DNA of 64,000 nucleotides from Candidatus Iainarchaeum sp. (GTDB lineage Archaea > Micrarchaeota > Micrarchaeia > Anstonellales > Bilamarchaeaceae), in assembly GCA_028714535.1 (NCBI GenBank), contig JAQTME010000002.1:34891-98890 (forward strand). Direction: 5' to 3'. Made by a program: the position numbers and the translations under genes. Of this stretch, positions 26,651 through 35,561 are shown one piece after another (positions within the stretch are counted from its first letter, which is position 1; each line of letters starts with the position of its first letter). Under the pieces are notes generated by a model. It saw nothing but the letters and a program-made list of their open reading frames with translations, ran no database searches and had not been told where the DNA came from.

Positions 26651-28425
26651 TCATATGTCCCCGTGGCCCCGACTCCCATTTCAACTGCTTTATCTTTTTT
26701 CGGCCTGCCCACCTGGCCCGGACCGCACGCCTGCATCGGTTCAAGGCCCACCTTCTTCCACAGGCCCCGCTCGTCCACTTCACTGTATGCCGCCCCGCTC
26801 GTCACCCTGAGTTTCCAGCCGGTGGTGATACCTTTCCGGGTTTTCAGCTTCTTTACATGGCTGATTACTTCCCTGTCTGTCATTTTGCTGAATATCACGC
26901 GCCTGAATCCGAAGCCAGCCTTTTCCAGCAGCTCCCTGCCCGCCAGCATGTCGTAGGCCCAGTACATCTTCCGGTTGAGCTTCGTCCGGTCGCCGGTTAT
27001 GCCTTTCGCTGCAGCGCGTGCGTTTATCTCCGCCATCAGCTCCGTATCCCCCAGTTTATCCCAGTCGGGCTCGGTCTGCACGAACATGATGCGGCCCCCA
27101 AGCTTGTTGTCGTTCAGAAACCGGTATGCGGCATCATCAATGCCCCTCAGCTGCGTGCGGTTTGGTATCTTCTTCTCATCGACCAGTGCCTGTATGGCGG
27201 CCAGCGCCTCCGCCTCTTCCATCATCGCATATCTGTTTACGTCCAAAGGCGGGAATCCTGCCTTGTCCAGCAGTTCTTCACCCGCCAGCACCTTGTAGGC
27301 GCCAGAAAGTTTGTCCTGGAGCTCGCTCCTGGTGCCTGCACCCACTGCCTTGGCGGCCTTCTGCACAGCTTTTATCAGGGCGCGTTCGCCCTTCTTCTCC
27401 AGCATGCGCTTCCACTGCACCTTGCTTGGCGAGAAGCCTGTGAATTTCACCCAGCCGCGTTGGCATGCCACCTGATATGCGCGGCCCATCCTGTCTGTGA
27501 AGTCCTCGAATGTCTTTACGCCGAGGAGTTCCGCGACCTCCTTGACCTGGGCCAGAAACCTGTCTTTTTCCAGCCCAGTCCATTTGCGGTTCTTCCATTT
27601 GAGCGGCAACCCGTACAGTATCCCCCTTCTCCTCAGGGTGCTGACGAGCGCCGGGTCGTAATCCTTCAACTGCTCAAAAAACTCAATGCGCCTGGCTGTT
27701 ATCAGCTCTACAGTATACCTCCTGAGTTCATCATTCGTCATCCGTTTCCATTTGCGTCCGCTCTCCAGGTGGAGATCATCAAGCCATCCATTGCGGTACA
27801 GCCCATCGTGGATTTTCCTGTTGAGGAACAGGAGCTTGCCTTCGGTCTTTATGTCGTTGCGCTCGCAGTATGCCTTGCCATAGGCGACGCACCAGTCCCT
27901 CCCCTTCTTCTTCCACAGTATGGCCGGAGGCATCACGTCGTCAAGCACTTCCCTCTTGGCCATCCAATGATAAAGGATGCCGTTGTGATTTTTGAAACTG
28001 ATGCGTGTTTTGAACTCGTGGAATATCCTGTACCTGAAGCCTTCCTTCCTGAGCTGGTCCGGGCTCATGAGGTCGTATCTCAGCCCATTCTGGTTAATCC
28101 AGCGGCCCTCTTTTTTATGCAAATCAGCGAAGGTGGATTTGACGTTCCCTCCAATCGCAGACTGAGCGAGTTTGTAGCCCGGGTTGGGCAGCGCGCGTGC
28201 GCCTCCGCCTTTGACCGGCCCGAGAGGCACGCCCGCGCGCGCCAGGCCCTCGCGCACGATGTCCTTGAACTCCACGTTGGCCGCGGCTTTGTTTGCGGTT
28301 GCCTCTACAATGACTTCCCTGGCTGAGAACAAGTTCGCTTTGCACTGCAGGGCTCCGCCTTTCCTAGCGCCGGCAACCGCACTTTCAACGGGCCTTATTT
28401 GCCTCTGGGCGACAAGTTCAGGCAT
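26647..28425 (-). CDS. Repeat protein with multiple AY..NGWLDDL-type (homing-endonuclease-like) helix-turn-helix modules
   Basis: Modules such as KTEGKLLFLNRKIHDGLYRNGWLDDL, GTRSELQDKLSGAYKVLAGEELLDKAGF, GDRTKLNRKMYWAYDMLAGRELLEKAGF; start MPELVAQ preferred. Confidence 0.65.
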   Translation of the reverse strand: MPELVAQRQIRPVESAVAGARKGGALQCKANLFSAREVIVEATANKAAANVEFKDIVREGLARAGVPLGPVKGGGARALPNPGYKLAQSAIGGNVKSTFADLHKKEGRWINQNGLRYDLMSPDQLRKEGFRYRIFHEFKTRISFKNHNGILYHWMAKREVLDDVMPPAILWKKKGRDWCVAYGKAYCERNDIKTEGKLLFLNRKIHDGLYRNGWLDDLHLESGRKWKRMTNDELRRYTVELITARRIEFFEQLKDYDPALVSTLRRRGILYGLPLKWKNRKWTGLEKDRFLAQVKEVAELLGVKTFEDFTDRMGRAYQVACQRGWVKFTGFSPSKVQWKRMLEKKGERALIKAVQKAAKAVGAGTRSELQDKLSGAYKVLAGEELLDKAGFPPLDVNRYAMMEEAEALAAIQALVDEKKIPNRTQLRGIDDAAYRFLNDNKLGGRIMFVQTEPDWDKLGDTELMAEINARAAAKGITGDRTKLNRKMYWAYDMLAGRELLEKAGFGFRRVIFSKMTDREVISHVKKLKTRKGITTGWKLRVTSGAAYSEVDERGLWKKVGLEPMQACGPGQVGRPKKDKAVEMGVGATGTYD

Positions 28426-28520
28426 ACTGGTAAAACCATTAATGGCTACATCTTTTAAACGTTTCAGAACGTATCCCGGCATGGCGTGCTTTCCTGTTAA
28501 AAACACGACTGAGCATCATC

Positions 28521-29726
28521 TTGCTGATGCTATCCGAATTATCCTATCTTTCCAAGTCCCCAGGCACGGGCGGCAGCCTGAAGAATGCGCCCGAAGACTT
28601 CGCAGTCGAGGAGATCCTGGCGGACGGCACCGTGCTGGAGCTTGACAGGCCGTTCTCCCGGCCGGACGAGCCCGGCAGGTTCGTGCATTTCGCCCTGCAG
28701 AAGCGCGGCTGGTCCACCTCGTCGGCGCTGTCCGAAATAGCGAAGCGCCTGGGCATGGGCCAGAGGAACTTCAACGCCGCCGGCATGAAGGACAAGACCT
28801 CCATATCGACGCAGCTCGCATCGGCAGAAGGCGCATCAAAGGGCGCGCTGCTCTCGCTCAGCGTGAAGGACATCAGGATATTGGGCGCCTGGGGCGCCAG
28901 GGACCGCGTCAAGCTGGGCGCGCTCCTGGGCAACCGGTTCACCATCCGCGTCGCAGGGCTGGAGCCCGAAGGCGATGCCGGCGGCCGTGTTCGGCGCATT
29001 TGCGCCGAACTGAACGGCCAATTCCCGAACTATTTCGGCGAGCAGAGGTTCGGCTCGGCCAGGAAGAACACGCATAAGATCGGGGAGAAACTGCTGCAGG
29101 GGAAATTCGACGACGCGGTGCGCACGTTCCTGTGCGGGAACGAGGGCGAGGGCAACGCGCTGGCCATGGAGGCGAGGAAGGAACTGGCAGCGACCGGAAA
29201 TTACGCAGCCGCGCTCAAGACGTTCCCCAAGCACCTGCGCCTGGAGCGCTCCATGCTGGCGCACCTCGCAGCAAAGCCTGACGATTCTGTGGGCGCGCTC
29301 AGGCGCCTGCCGCGCAACATCCTGCTCCTCTTCATCCACGCGTTCCAGTCGCACATGTTCAACCTGCTCCTCTCCGAACGCATCGCAGAAGGGCCGGAGC
29401 TGGAGAAGGGGGAATACTACTGCGGGGAAACCCTCGGCTTCCCTGACATATCAAAGGCAGAGGCAGAGGGCTGGATAACCACGAAGCTCATAGGATACGA
29501 CACGCCAGTGAACGGGCGCGAGCAGGCGATGCTCGACCGCATGGGCATGGCACGGGACGCGTTCCGCATGAAGGCGATGCCGGAAATAGCGTCAAAAGGC
29601 ACGTACCGCACGCTTCTCGCCCCGATGAAAGATTTTAATTTTAGTAATGATACGTTCAGGTTCGCACTGCCGGCCGGCGCATACGCGACCGTGGCATTGC
29701 GCGAGTTCATGGACAGGAAAGGGTGA
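28521..29726 (+). CDS. truD: tRNA pseudouridine synthase D
   Basis: EDFAVEEI, FNAAGMKDKTSISTQ, NYFGEQRFG, HAFQSHMFNLLLSERI. Confidence 0.92.
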   Translation: MLMLSELSYLSKSPGTGGSLKNAPEDFAVEEILADGTVLELDRPFSRPDEPGRFVHFALQKRGWSTSSALSEIAKRLGMGQRNFNAAGMKDKTSISTQLASAEGASKGALLSLSVKDIRILGAWGARDRVKLGALLGNRFTIRVAGLEPEGDAGGRVRRICAELNGQFPNYFGEQRFGSARKNTHKIGEKLLQGKFDDAVRTFLCGNEGEGNALAMEARKELAATGNYAAALKTFPKHLRLERSMLAHLAAKPDDSVGALRRLPRNILLLFIHAFQSHMFNLLLSERIAEGPELEKGEYYCGETLGFPDISKAEAEGWITTKLIGYDTPVNGREQAMLDRMGMARDAFRMKAMPEIASKGTYRTLLAPMKDFNFSNDTFRFALPAGAYATVALREFMDRKG

Positions 29727-29730
29727 CGAT

Positions 29731-30816
29731 TTGGAAGAGGAAAAGATAACATTCGCGACGACGAAAAACGTCTTCTACAATCCTGAGATGCGCTTCTGCA
29801 GGAGCATGTCGTCGCTGGCAGTGGGCGCCATAGGCGGGCCGCTGGAGGCCGTAGACGCGTTCTGCGCCAGCGGCATACGCGGCATACGCTATGCGAAGGA
29901 GAACAGGAACGTGAAGCATGTCACGTTCATAGACATAGACCAGGCCGCAATCACGCTCGCGAAGAAGAACGCGAAGGCGAACCGGCTGAAGGCCGGTGCG
30001 AAAAAGGGCAACGTCTCCAGGCTGGCGTTCGAGACTGCCGCCGACTTCCTTGAAATCGACCCGTTCGGCACGCCCAGCCCGTACCTGGTGGACTCGTTCC
30101 GCTTCTTCAACCCGAAGAAGAGCGCATACCTGTCTGCAACAGCAACGGACGTCGCCGTGCTGTGCGGTGGAAAGGTCGCGCCGTGCATGAAGAACTACCA
30201 TGCAAGGCCGCTGAACAACGAGTTCACGCACGAAACGGGATTACGTATACTCATCAAGAAGATCGCTGAAACCGCGGCCGAGTTCAACATGGGCATCACG
30301 CCGCTCGTCTCATTTTCCGACCGGCACTACCTCAAGACGATACTCCACGCCAGCCGCAGCGCTGACGACGCCTACCATTCGCTGAAACGCATCGGCTACG
30401 TCTCCTGGTGCAGGAAGTGCGGCTGGAGGGGCAGCGCAGAATTCCCGCAGAGCTGCCAGAACTGCAGGAGCACTGGCGTTGAGTTCGCAGGCCCGCTCTG
30501 GCTCGGCGAGCTGCACGACGCGCAGTTCCTGAAGAAAATGGCGCAGCTGAACAGGAAGCGCGGTTATTCAGACAAGGCGCAGCTAGGCCGCATGCTCTCG
30601 CTCATGCAGGGCGAAACCGGCATGCCGCCCTACTACTATAACGTTCATGACCTGTGCAAGATGCAGAAATGCGTCTCTGTGCCGAAGATGGACGCGGTGC
30701 TGGAAAAGCTCCAGGGCATGGGATACGACGCCCGCAGGACCCACTTCTCCCCGGTTTCCATAAAGACCGCGGCGCCCTACAAGGCGCTCCTGGCCGCGAT
30801 ACGCGGGAAGGGCTGA
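29731..30816 (+). CDS. trm1: tRNA (guanine26-N2)-dimethyltransferase
   Basis: TTG start after GGGTGA; NVFYNPEMRFCRSMS, DAFCASGIRGIRYAKE, IDPFGTPSPYLDS-type motif, Zn motif CRKCGWRG..CQNC. Confidence 0.92.
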   Translation: MEEEKITFATTKNVFYNPEMRFCRSMSSLAVGAIGGPLEAVDAFCASGIRGIRYAKENRNVKHVTFIDIDQAAITLAKKNAKANRLKAGAKKGNVSRLAFETAADFLEIDPFGTPSPYLVDSFRFFNPKKSAYLSATATDVAVLCGGKVAPCMKNYHARPLNNEFTHETGLRILIKKIAETAAEFNMGITPLVSFSDRHYLKTILHASRSADDAYHSLKRIGYVSWCRKCGWRGSAEFPQSCQNCRSTGVEFAGPLWLGELHDAQFLKKMAQLNRKRGYSDKAQLGRMLSLMQGETGMPPYYYNVHDLCKMQKCVSVPKMDAVLEKLQGMGYDARRTHFSPVSIKTAAPYKALLAAIRGKG

Positions 30817-30817
30817 C

Positions 30818-31630
30818 ATGGAAAAGCTTATCGCAGGCACGAAGATAACGGCGAGCGGAACCAGCTCCGCAAGCACTGCGTTCTGCGACTTTTCCGTCCT
30901 CGTAAAAAAAGGCCATGAGGAATGCGGCGACTCGGCGTTCGCATACTCCGACGCTGAAAAAACAATCCTCGCGATTTTCGACGGCGTGAGCGGCGAGCCC
31001 AACGCCGCGTCGGCATCGTCCGCAGCCGCGTCCGCGGCATTGAAGCACCTCAAGGCGCTGGACCGCTGCGACGAGCGGCAGATGAAGGATGCGCTCATGG
31101 AGGCGCAGCTGGCAGTGGCCGCCGGCTACACCACCGCCATAATCCTCTTCGTGGAAAAAAGCGGCCGGTTCCTGGTCGCTGGCGTGGGCGACTCGCCTGC
31201 CTACGGCATAAGCGCGAATGGCGAAATCAGCCTGGAAATCCCGCTCGCGCGCATGACGGACGACGGCGATTCGATATTCAAATTCTTCCACTTCCGCAGC
31301 ATAGTCACGGCCGTGCTCGGGCCGAGCGGCCAGGACGTGCCCATACGCATGAGAAGCGGAAAACTGGAGAAGGGCGACGTCATCCTGCTGGCCAGCGACG
31401 GCCTGACAGACAACCTGTGGGTGAAGGTGCACGGCGGCTACGTGAAGGACTCGTCCGGCATCGAAGACCTGAAGGCGCTGATAGGCAAGGAGCGCGCACC
31501 ACAAAAAATCGTCCGCATGCTCATGAACGAGGCGTCAAGGCGCATCAAGGCCGGCAAAAAGGAGAAAACCGGCGAAATGCTCGTCCCGAAGCAGGACGAC
31601 ATCGCCATCGCCGCGCTCAGGTTTAAATAA
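30818..31630 (+). CDS. PP2C-like serine/threonine phosphatase
   Basis: HEECGDSAFAYSDAEKTILAIFDGVSGEP, VAGVGDSPAYGI, DVILLASDGLTDNL. Confidence 0.8.
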   Translation: MEKLIAGTKITASGTSSASTAFCDFSVLVKKGHEECGDSAFAYSDAEKTILAIFDGVSGEPNAASASSAAASAALKHLKALDRCDERQMKDALMEAQLAVAAGYTTAIILFVEKSGRFLVAGVGDSPAYGISANGEISLEIPLARMTDDGDSIFKFFHFRSIVTAVLGPSGQDVPIRMRSGKLEKGDVILLASDGLTDNLWVKVHGGYVKDSSGIEDLKALIGKERAPQKIVRMLMNEASRRIKAGKKEKTGEMLVPKQDDIAIAALRFK

Positions 31631-31650
31631 AACGCCGCATCTATCCCAGC

Positions 31651-32274
31651 ATGGGAGTTTCCGTAAACCTGCTCATAGCCCTGGGCATCGTCTTCGTGCT
31701 CCAGCTCATCATCCCCCCGCTCACAGGCGCGTTCATATTCGACCCTGCGCTCGCATTGTCGCAGCCCTGGCGCTTCGTCACCAGCATGTTCCTGCACGCG
31801 GACCCGACGCACATCTTCTTCAACGGCTTCGCGCTGCTCATGTTCGGCCCGCTGCTCGAGCGGAAGGTGAGCGCGCGGGACTTCCTGATAATATACTTCG
31901 GCGCAGGCCTGCTCGGCGGCCTGCTCTACTATCTGACCTACGCCGTCGGCATCATCCCGCCAATACCGGCGCTCGGCGCGAGCGGCGCCATCTACGGCAT
32001 CCTGGGCGCATGCGCCGTCCTGTTCCCCGACGTCCGCATATTCTTCATGGGCATCGTCCCGATGAGCATGCGGACCGCTGCAGTGGCCTGGTTCCTGATG
32101 GAGTTCCTGGGCACGTTCAGCATAGACAGCGGGGTGGCGAGCGCGGCGCACCTCGGAGGGCTCATCTTCGGCCTGGCGTGCGCCTGGTACCTGAGGGGGC
32201 GGAAGGAGGAGCAGCCGTTCGCGCAATATTCTTATCCGGCCGGGCCTGCCTACTCATGGCAAAACGAGGCCTGA
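31651..32274 (+). CDS. Rhomboid-family intramembrane protease
   Basis: HADPTHIFFNGFALLMFGPLLE, GASGAIYGI, SAAHLGGLIFG. Confidence 0.9.
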   Translation: MGVSVNLLIALGIVFVLQLIIPPLTGAFIFDPALALSQPWRFVTSMFLHADPTHIFFNGFALLMFGPLLERKVSARDFLIIYFGAGLLGGLLYYLTYAVGIIPPIPALGASGAIYGILGACAVLFPDVRIFFMGIVPMSMRTAAVAWFLMEFLGTFSIDSGVASAAHLGGLIFGLACAWYLRGRKEEQPFAQYSYPAGPAYSWQNEA

Positions 32275-32336
32275 GCGTTCTCGCTACCTATTTATACCTT
32301 TTTATGCAATCTTAACACATCAAGTTCTTAGGTGAT

Positions 32337-33461
32337 ATGTTGGACCAAACGGCACCAGCCCCCGAACCGGCCTCTGAAAGGGCATCCGAAAGGAAAATGC
32401 TGCAGGACATCACTCCAAAGTCCAAGGACGACGAGGACCTGTTGAAGTTCATAGAGGAGACCAAGCAGAAGATAGTCGTGGTCGGCTCCGGAGGGAGCGG
32501 CACGAACACGCTGGACCGCCTTTTCGAGATGGGCACCTCCGGCGTCACCCTCATCGGGATGAACACAGACGCCAAGCACCTGCTCCGCATCCGCGCGAAC
32601 AAGAAGATACTCCTCGGCAAGAAGGTGAGCGGCGGCCACGGTGCCGGAAGCAACCCGGTCGTAGGCGAGGAATCGGCCAAGGAATCGCTCGAAGACATAA
32701 AGGCGTCGCTCCACGACGCATCGATGGTATTCATAACCTGCGGCATGGGCGGGGGCACCGGCACCGGCAGCGCGCCCATAATCGCCGAGGCGGCGAAGGC
32801 GGCCGGCGCGCTCACCGTGGCGATAGTCACCCTGCCGTTCACTTCCGAAGGCAAGGTGCGCCTTGAGAACGCGCTCGCGGGCCTTGAGAAGCTGAAGAAG
32901 CACACCGACACGCTCATAGTTATCAAGAACGACAAGCTGCTCAGCCTTGTCCCTGACCTGCCGCTGAACACCGCGTTCAAGGTCTGCGACGAGGTGCTTG
33001 CAGGCTCGGTGAAAGGGATCGCAGAGCTCGTGACGAAGTCCGGCCTGGTCAACGTGGACTATGCCGACCTGCGGACGATACTGGCCGAAGGCGGCTTCGC
33101 TGTCATCGGGCTGGGCGAGGCGTCGCTGGACGCGAAGCACGAGGAGCGCGCCAGGCTGGCGGTTGAAACCGCGCTCACGTCGCCGCTGCTCGACGCGGAC
33201 GTCAGCACCTCGACCCGCGCCCTGGTCAACGTGGTGGGCGGCGAGGACATGACGCTCAAGGAGGCGGAGCACGTGGTCGGCGAGATATCCCGCCGCATCA
33301 ACCCCAACGCCCACATCATCTGGGGCGCCAGGGTCGAGGAAAACATAAAAAAGTCTTCCATGCGTGTACTGGTCGTGATCGCAGGCGTGCGGTTCCCGAA
33401 ATACGCCCTCAAGCCGCAGGACTCTGAATTCGAATCCATCGATCTCGACATCATAGGCTAG
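32337..33461 (+). CDS. ftsZ: Cell division GTPase FtsZ
   Basis: VVGSGGSGTNTLDRL, CGMGGGTGTGSAPIIAEAAK tubulin signature. Confidence 0.97.
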   Translation: MLDQTAPAPEPASERASERKMLQDITPKSKDDEDLLKFIEETKQKIVVVGSGGSGTNTLDRLFEMGTSGVTLIGMNTDAKHLLRIRANKKILLGKKVSGGHGAGSNPVVGEESAKESLEDIKASLHDASMVFITCGMGGGTGTGSAPIIAEAAKAAGALTVAIVTLPFTSEGKVRLENALAGLEKLKKHTDTLIVIKNDKLLSLVPDLPLNTAFKVCDEVLAGSVKGIAELVTKSGLVNVDYADLRTILAEGGFAVIGLGEASLDAKHEERARLAVETALTSPLLDADVSTSTRALVNVVGGEDMTLKEAEHVVGEISRRINPNAHIIWGARVEENIKKSSMRVLVVIAGVRFPKYALKPQDSEFESIDLDIIG

Positions 33462-33470
33462 GTGATACCC

Positions 33471-33635
33471 TTGGAAATGGCCGAGCTGATAAAAAGATGC
33501 ATCCGGATACTCTACATATCCCGCAAGCCCACGCCCGAGGAGTTCGAAAAGGTGGCCAAGGTCACGTCGCTCGGCATGGCCATATTCGGAATCATAGGCT
33601 TCATAATCTCGTTCCTATTCGGACTGGTAAGGTAA
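33471..33635 (+). CDS. secE: SecE/Sec61-gamma translocase subunit (54 aa, not in ORF track)
   Basis: TTG start: LEMAELIKRCIRILYISRKPTPEEFEKVAKVTSLGMAIFGIIGFIISFLFGLVR; between ftsZ and spt5 as in other archaea. Confidence 0.9.
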   Translation: MEMAELIKRCIRILYISRKPTPEEFEKVAKVTSLGMAIFGIIGFIISFLFGLVR

Positions 33636-33639
33636 TGGC

Positions 33640-34101
33640 ATGATCTACACTATCCGCGTCACATCGGGGCAGGAAAAGATACTCTCGGAGATACTGATGA
33701 AGAAGTCAAGGGCCGAGAAGCTGAACGTCTACTCCATAGTCCACGTCGAGAACGTCAAGGGCTACCTTTTCGTCGAGGCGTCGGACGAGAACACGCTCGT
33801 CAAGCTCATCCAGAAGGTCAAGCACGTGAAGGGCTTCCTCAAGAGGCCGATCACGCTCGCGGAGATAGAGAACCTGGTGAAGGCCACGAAGCAGCCCGCG
33901 CTCGCCATAGAGCAGGGTGACACCATAGAGATGACCTCCGGCCCGTTCAAAGGGGAGCGCGCCAAGGTCCTCAAGATAGACGAGGCCAAGGACGAGATAA
34001 CGGTCGAGCTCATAGAGGTCGCGGTGCCCATCCCGGTCACCGTGAAGTCGAAGATGGTGAAACTCTTCCAGAAGTCCGGCCAGGGCGAAGATGACTCATA
34101 G
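33640..34101 (+). CDS. spt5: Archaeal Spt5/NusG
   Basis: NGN domain IYTIRVTSGQEK..GYLFVEA and KOW motif GDTIEMTSGPFKGERAKVLKID. Confidence 0.93.
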   Translation: MIYTIRVTSGQEKILSEILMKKSRAEKLNVYSIVHVENVKGYLFVEASDENTLVKLIQKVKHVKGFLKRPITLAEIENLVKATKQPALAIEQGDTIEMTSGPFKGERAKVLKIDEAKDEITVELIEVAVPIPVTVKSKMVKLFQKSGQGEDDS

Positions 34102-34105
34102 CCCC

Positions 34106-35200
34106 TTATTTCTTCCCTTCTTTCTGGTATATTACCCTCACCGGGAATGGTATGCCGATGCCTTCCTTCTTGAACGAGTAGAACAGCTCGCGGTTCACGT
34201 CCTTCAGCACGTTGAACCTGTTGACGTAGGCGCCCTTCACGAGGTAGCCGAACTTGAAGTTGAGCGCATAGTCGCCGAAGGAGTCGAACCGCACCCATAT
34301 GGTCTGCTCGTCAACCATCTGCGTCTTCTTCGCGGAGCGGCGCAGCGCTTCGGTGATGACCTTCTCCACGTCGTCTATGTCCTCCTTGTAGTCCACGCCC
34401 ACCTGGTAGAGGACGCCGCTCAGGTCGCTGGGCGTGGAATAGTTCTCCACCACCGCGCTGGCGAGCTTCGAGTTCGGCACTATGACCTCGTTCTGCGCCA
34501 GGGTCACCATCCTGGTGGTCCTCCACCCTATCTTCTTGATGGTGCCTTCCATGCCATTGTCGAGCTTCACGTAATTCTCTTCCCTGAACGGCTTGTCCAC
34601 GAGTATGTGGACTCCTGCGAAGAAGTTGCCGAGCGTGTCCTGCAGGGCCAGGGCGACCGCAAGGCCGCCGATGCCCAGGCCTGTTATTATGGCCGCGGTC
34701 TCGAAGCCCATGCGGTTTAGTATGAAGACGGCGAATACCGCCAGTATGGTTATCCTGACTATGTTACGTACGAACGGGAAGACCTCCTCGTCCCTGCTTT
34801 TCCTGCCCGCCCTGGCCCTTATCTCAATCCCGTACCAGAGCAGCACGGCGTCAGCCAGCGAGCTCAGCAGGAAGCCGAGGATAATTAGCAGCAGCGTGAC
34901 GTAGACGTCGAAATCGTTGTAGCTGCCTAGGATGAGGGCCCCCGGGTATACGGCCTCCACGGCGAGCCAGAGCGCGGTCAGGATGGATATCGGGGGGAGG
35001 TAGCCGGCCATGACCTTGAGGATACGGTCGTCAATGGTGGTCTTCGTCCTGCCAGCCACCTCGCCGGCTATGCGCAGCACTATGGCGAGCAGCAGGTTGA
35101 ACGCAGTGGAAAGGATGAAAAGCAGTATGAAGAACGCTGTAATGTCGCCTCCGGGCAGGGCACGGAGGCCTTCGGTATATGGCAGGGTTATGGAAAGCAT
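34106..35200 (-). CDS. MscS-family mechanosensitive channel
   Basis: GLGIGGLAVALALQDTLGNFFAGVHILVDKPFREEN; start moved to MLSITLPY because the longer ORF runs into the tRNA-Gly gene. Confidence 0.9.
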   Translation of the reverse strand: MLSITLPYTEGLRALPGGDITAFFILLFILSTAFNLLLAIVLRIAGEVAGRTKTTIDDRILKVMAGYLPPISILTALWLAVEAVYPGALILGSYNDFDVYVTLLLIILGFLLSSLADAVLLWYGIEIRARAGRKSRDEEVFPFVRNIVRITILAVFAVFILNRMGFETAAIITGLGIGGLAVALALQDTLGNFFAGVHILVDKPFREENYVKLDNGMEGTIKKIGWRTTRMVTLAQNEVIVPNSKLASAVVENYSTPSDLSGVLYQVGVDYKEDIDDVEKVITEALRRSAKKTQMVDEQTIWVRFDSFGDYALNFKFGYLVKGAYVNRFNVLKDVNRELFYSFKKEGIGIPFPVRVIYQKEGKK

Positions 35201-35259
35201 GGCTTGTATAGAAAGCCCAGAGTTTAAAAAAACTTCCACGGATTTTCCACTAGCGCGCA

Positions 35260-35459
35260 GCGATCGTAGTCTAGTGGCCTTTTTGACTACTGCCATTCCA
35301 AGGGCAAAAAGCCCGGGGAAAGGCCCTCAGGGCAACAGGTCAAACGGGCCGGACTGTGGTAGGATTCGAGCTTCCCATCCGCCTTTTTACCAAAAAGGCG
35401 GCCCAAAAAGTGGGTGATGGAAAAAGCTCGCGACCCGGGTTCGAGCCCCGGCGATCGCA
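35260..35459 (+). tRNA. tRNA-Gly(CCC) with two introns (approx. 35275-35356 and 35378-35424)
   Basis: Acceptor GCGATCG/CGATCGC, discriminator A; T-arm CCGGG-TTCGAGC-CCCGG; anticodon stem CGAGC/GCTCG; spliced 71-nt sequence GCGATCGTAGTCTAGTGGTAGGATTCGAGCTTCCCAAGCTCGCGACCCGGGTTCGAGCCCCGGCGATCGCA. Confidence 0.88.
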
Positions 35460-35517
35460 TTTGAACTTCGTTCAAAGGCTGATTCGGGAAGCGCCACTTC
35501 CCGAACATCGCATTTTT

Positions 35518-35553
35518 TTCGCTAAAAATTTCGCTTCGCGAAATTTTGCGAAA
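35518..35553. terminator. Long hairpin between convergent tRNA-Gly and glyA (candidate bidirectional terminator)
   Basis: TTTCGCTAAAAATTTCGC-TTC-GCGAAATTTTGCGAAA near-perfect inverted repeat. Confidence 0.6.
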
Positions 35554-35561
35554 CCTTCTCC

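Noticed and set aside
26416-28326. 636-aa plus-strand ORF overlapping the HTH-CBS gene and the repeat protein
   Set aside because: Antisense shadow ORF in GC-rich DNA; overlaps two better supported genes
35201-35296. N-terminal extension of the MscS ORF
   Set aside because: Overlaps the tRNA-Gly gene; a start at 35200 gives a normal N-terminus
35275-35356. Possible second tRNA or a tRNA fragment nested inside the tRNA-Gly gene
   Set aside because: No complete cloverleaf; pairing with flanking exon sequence fits an intron better
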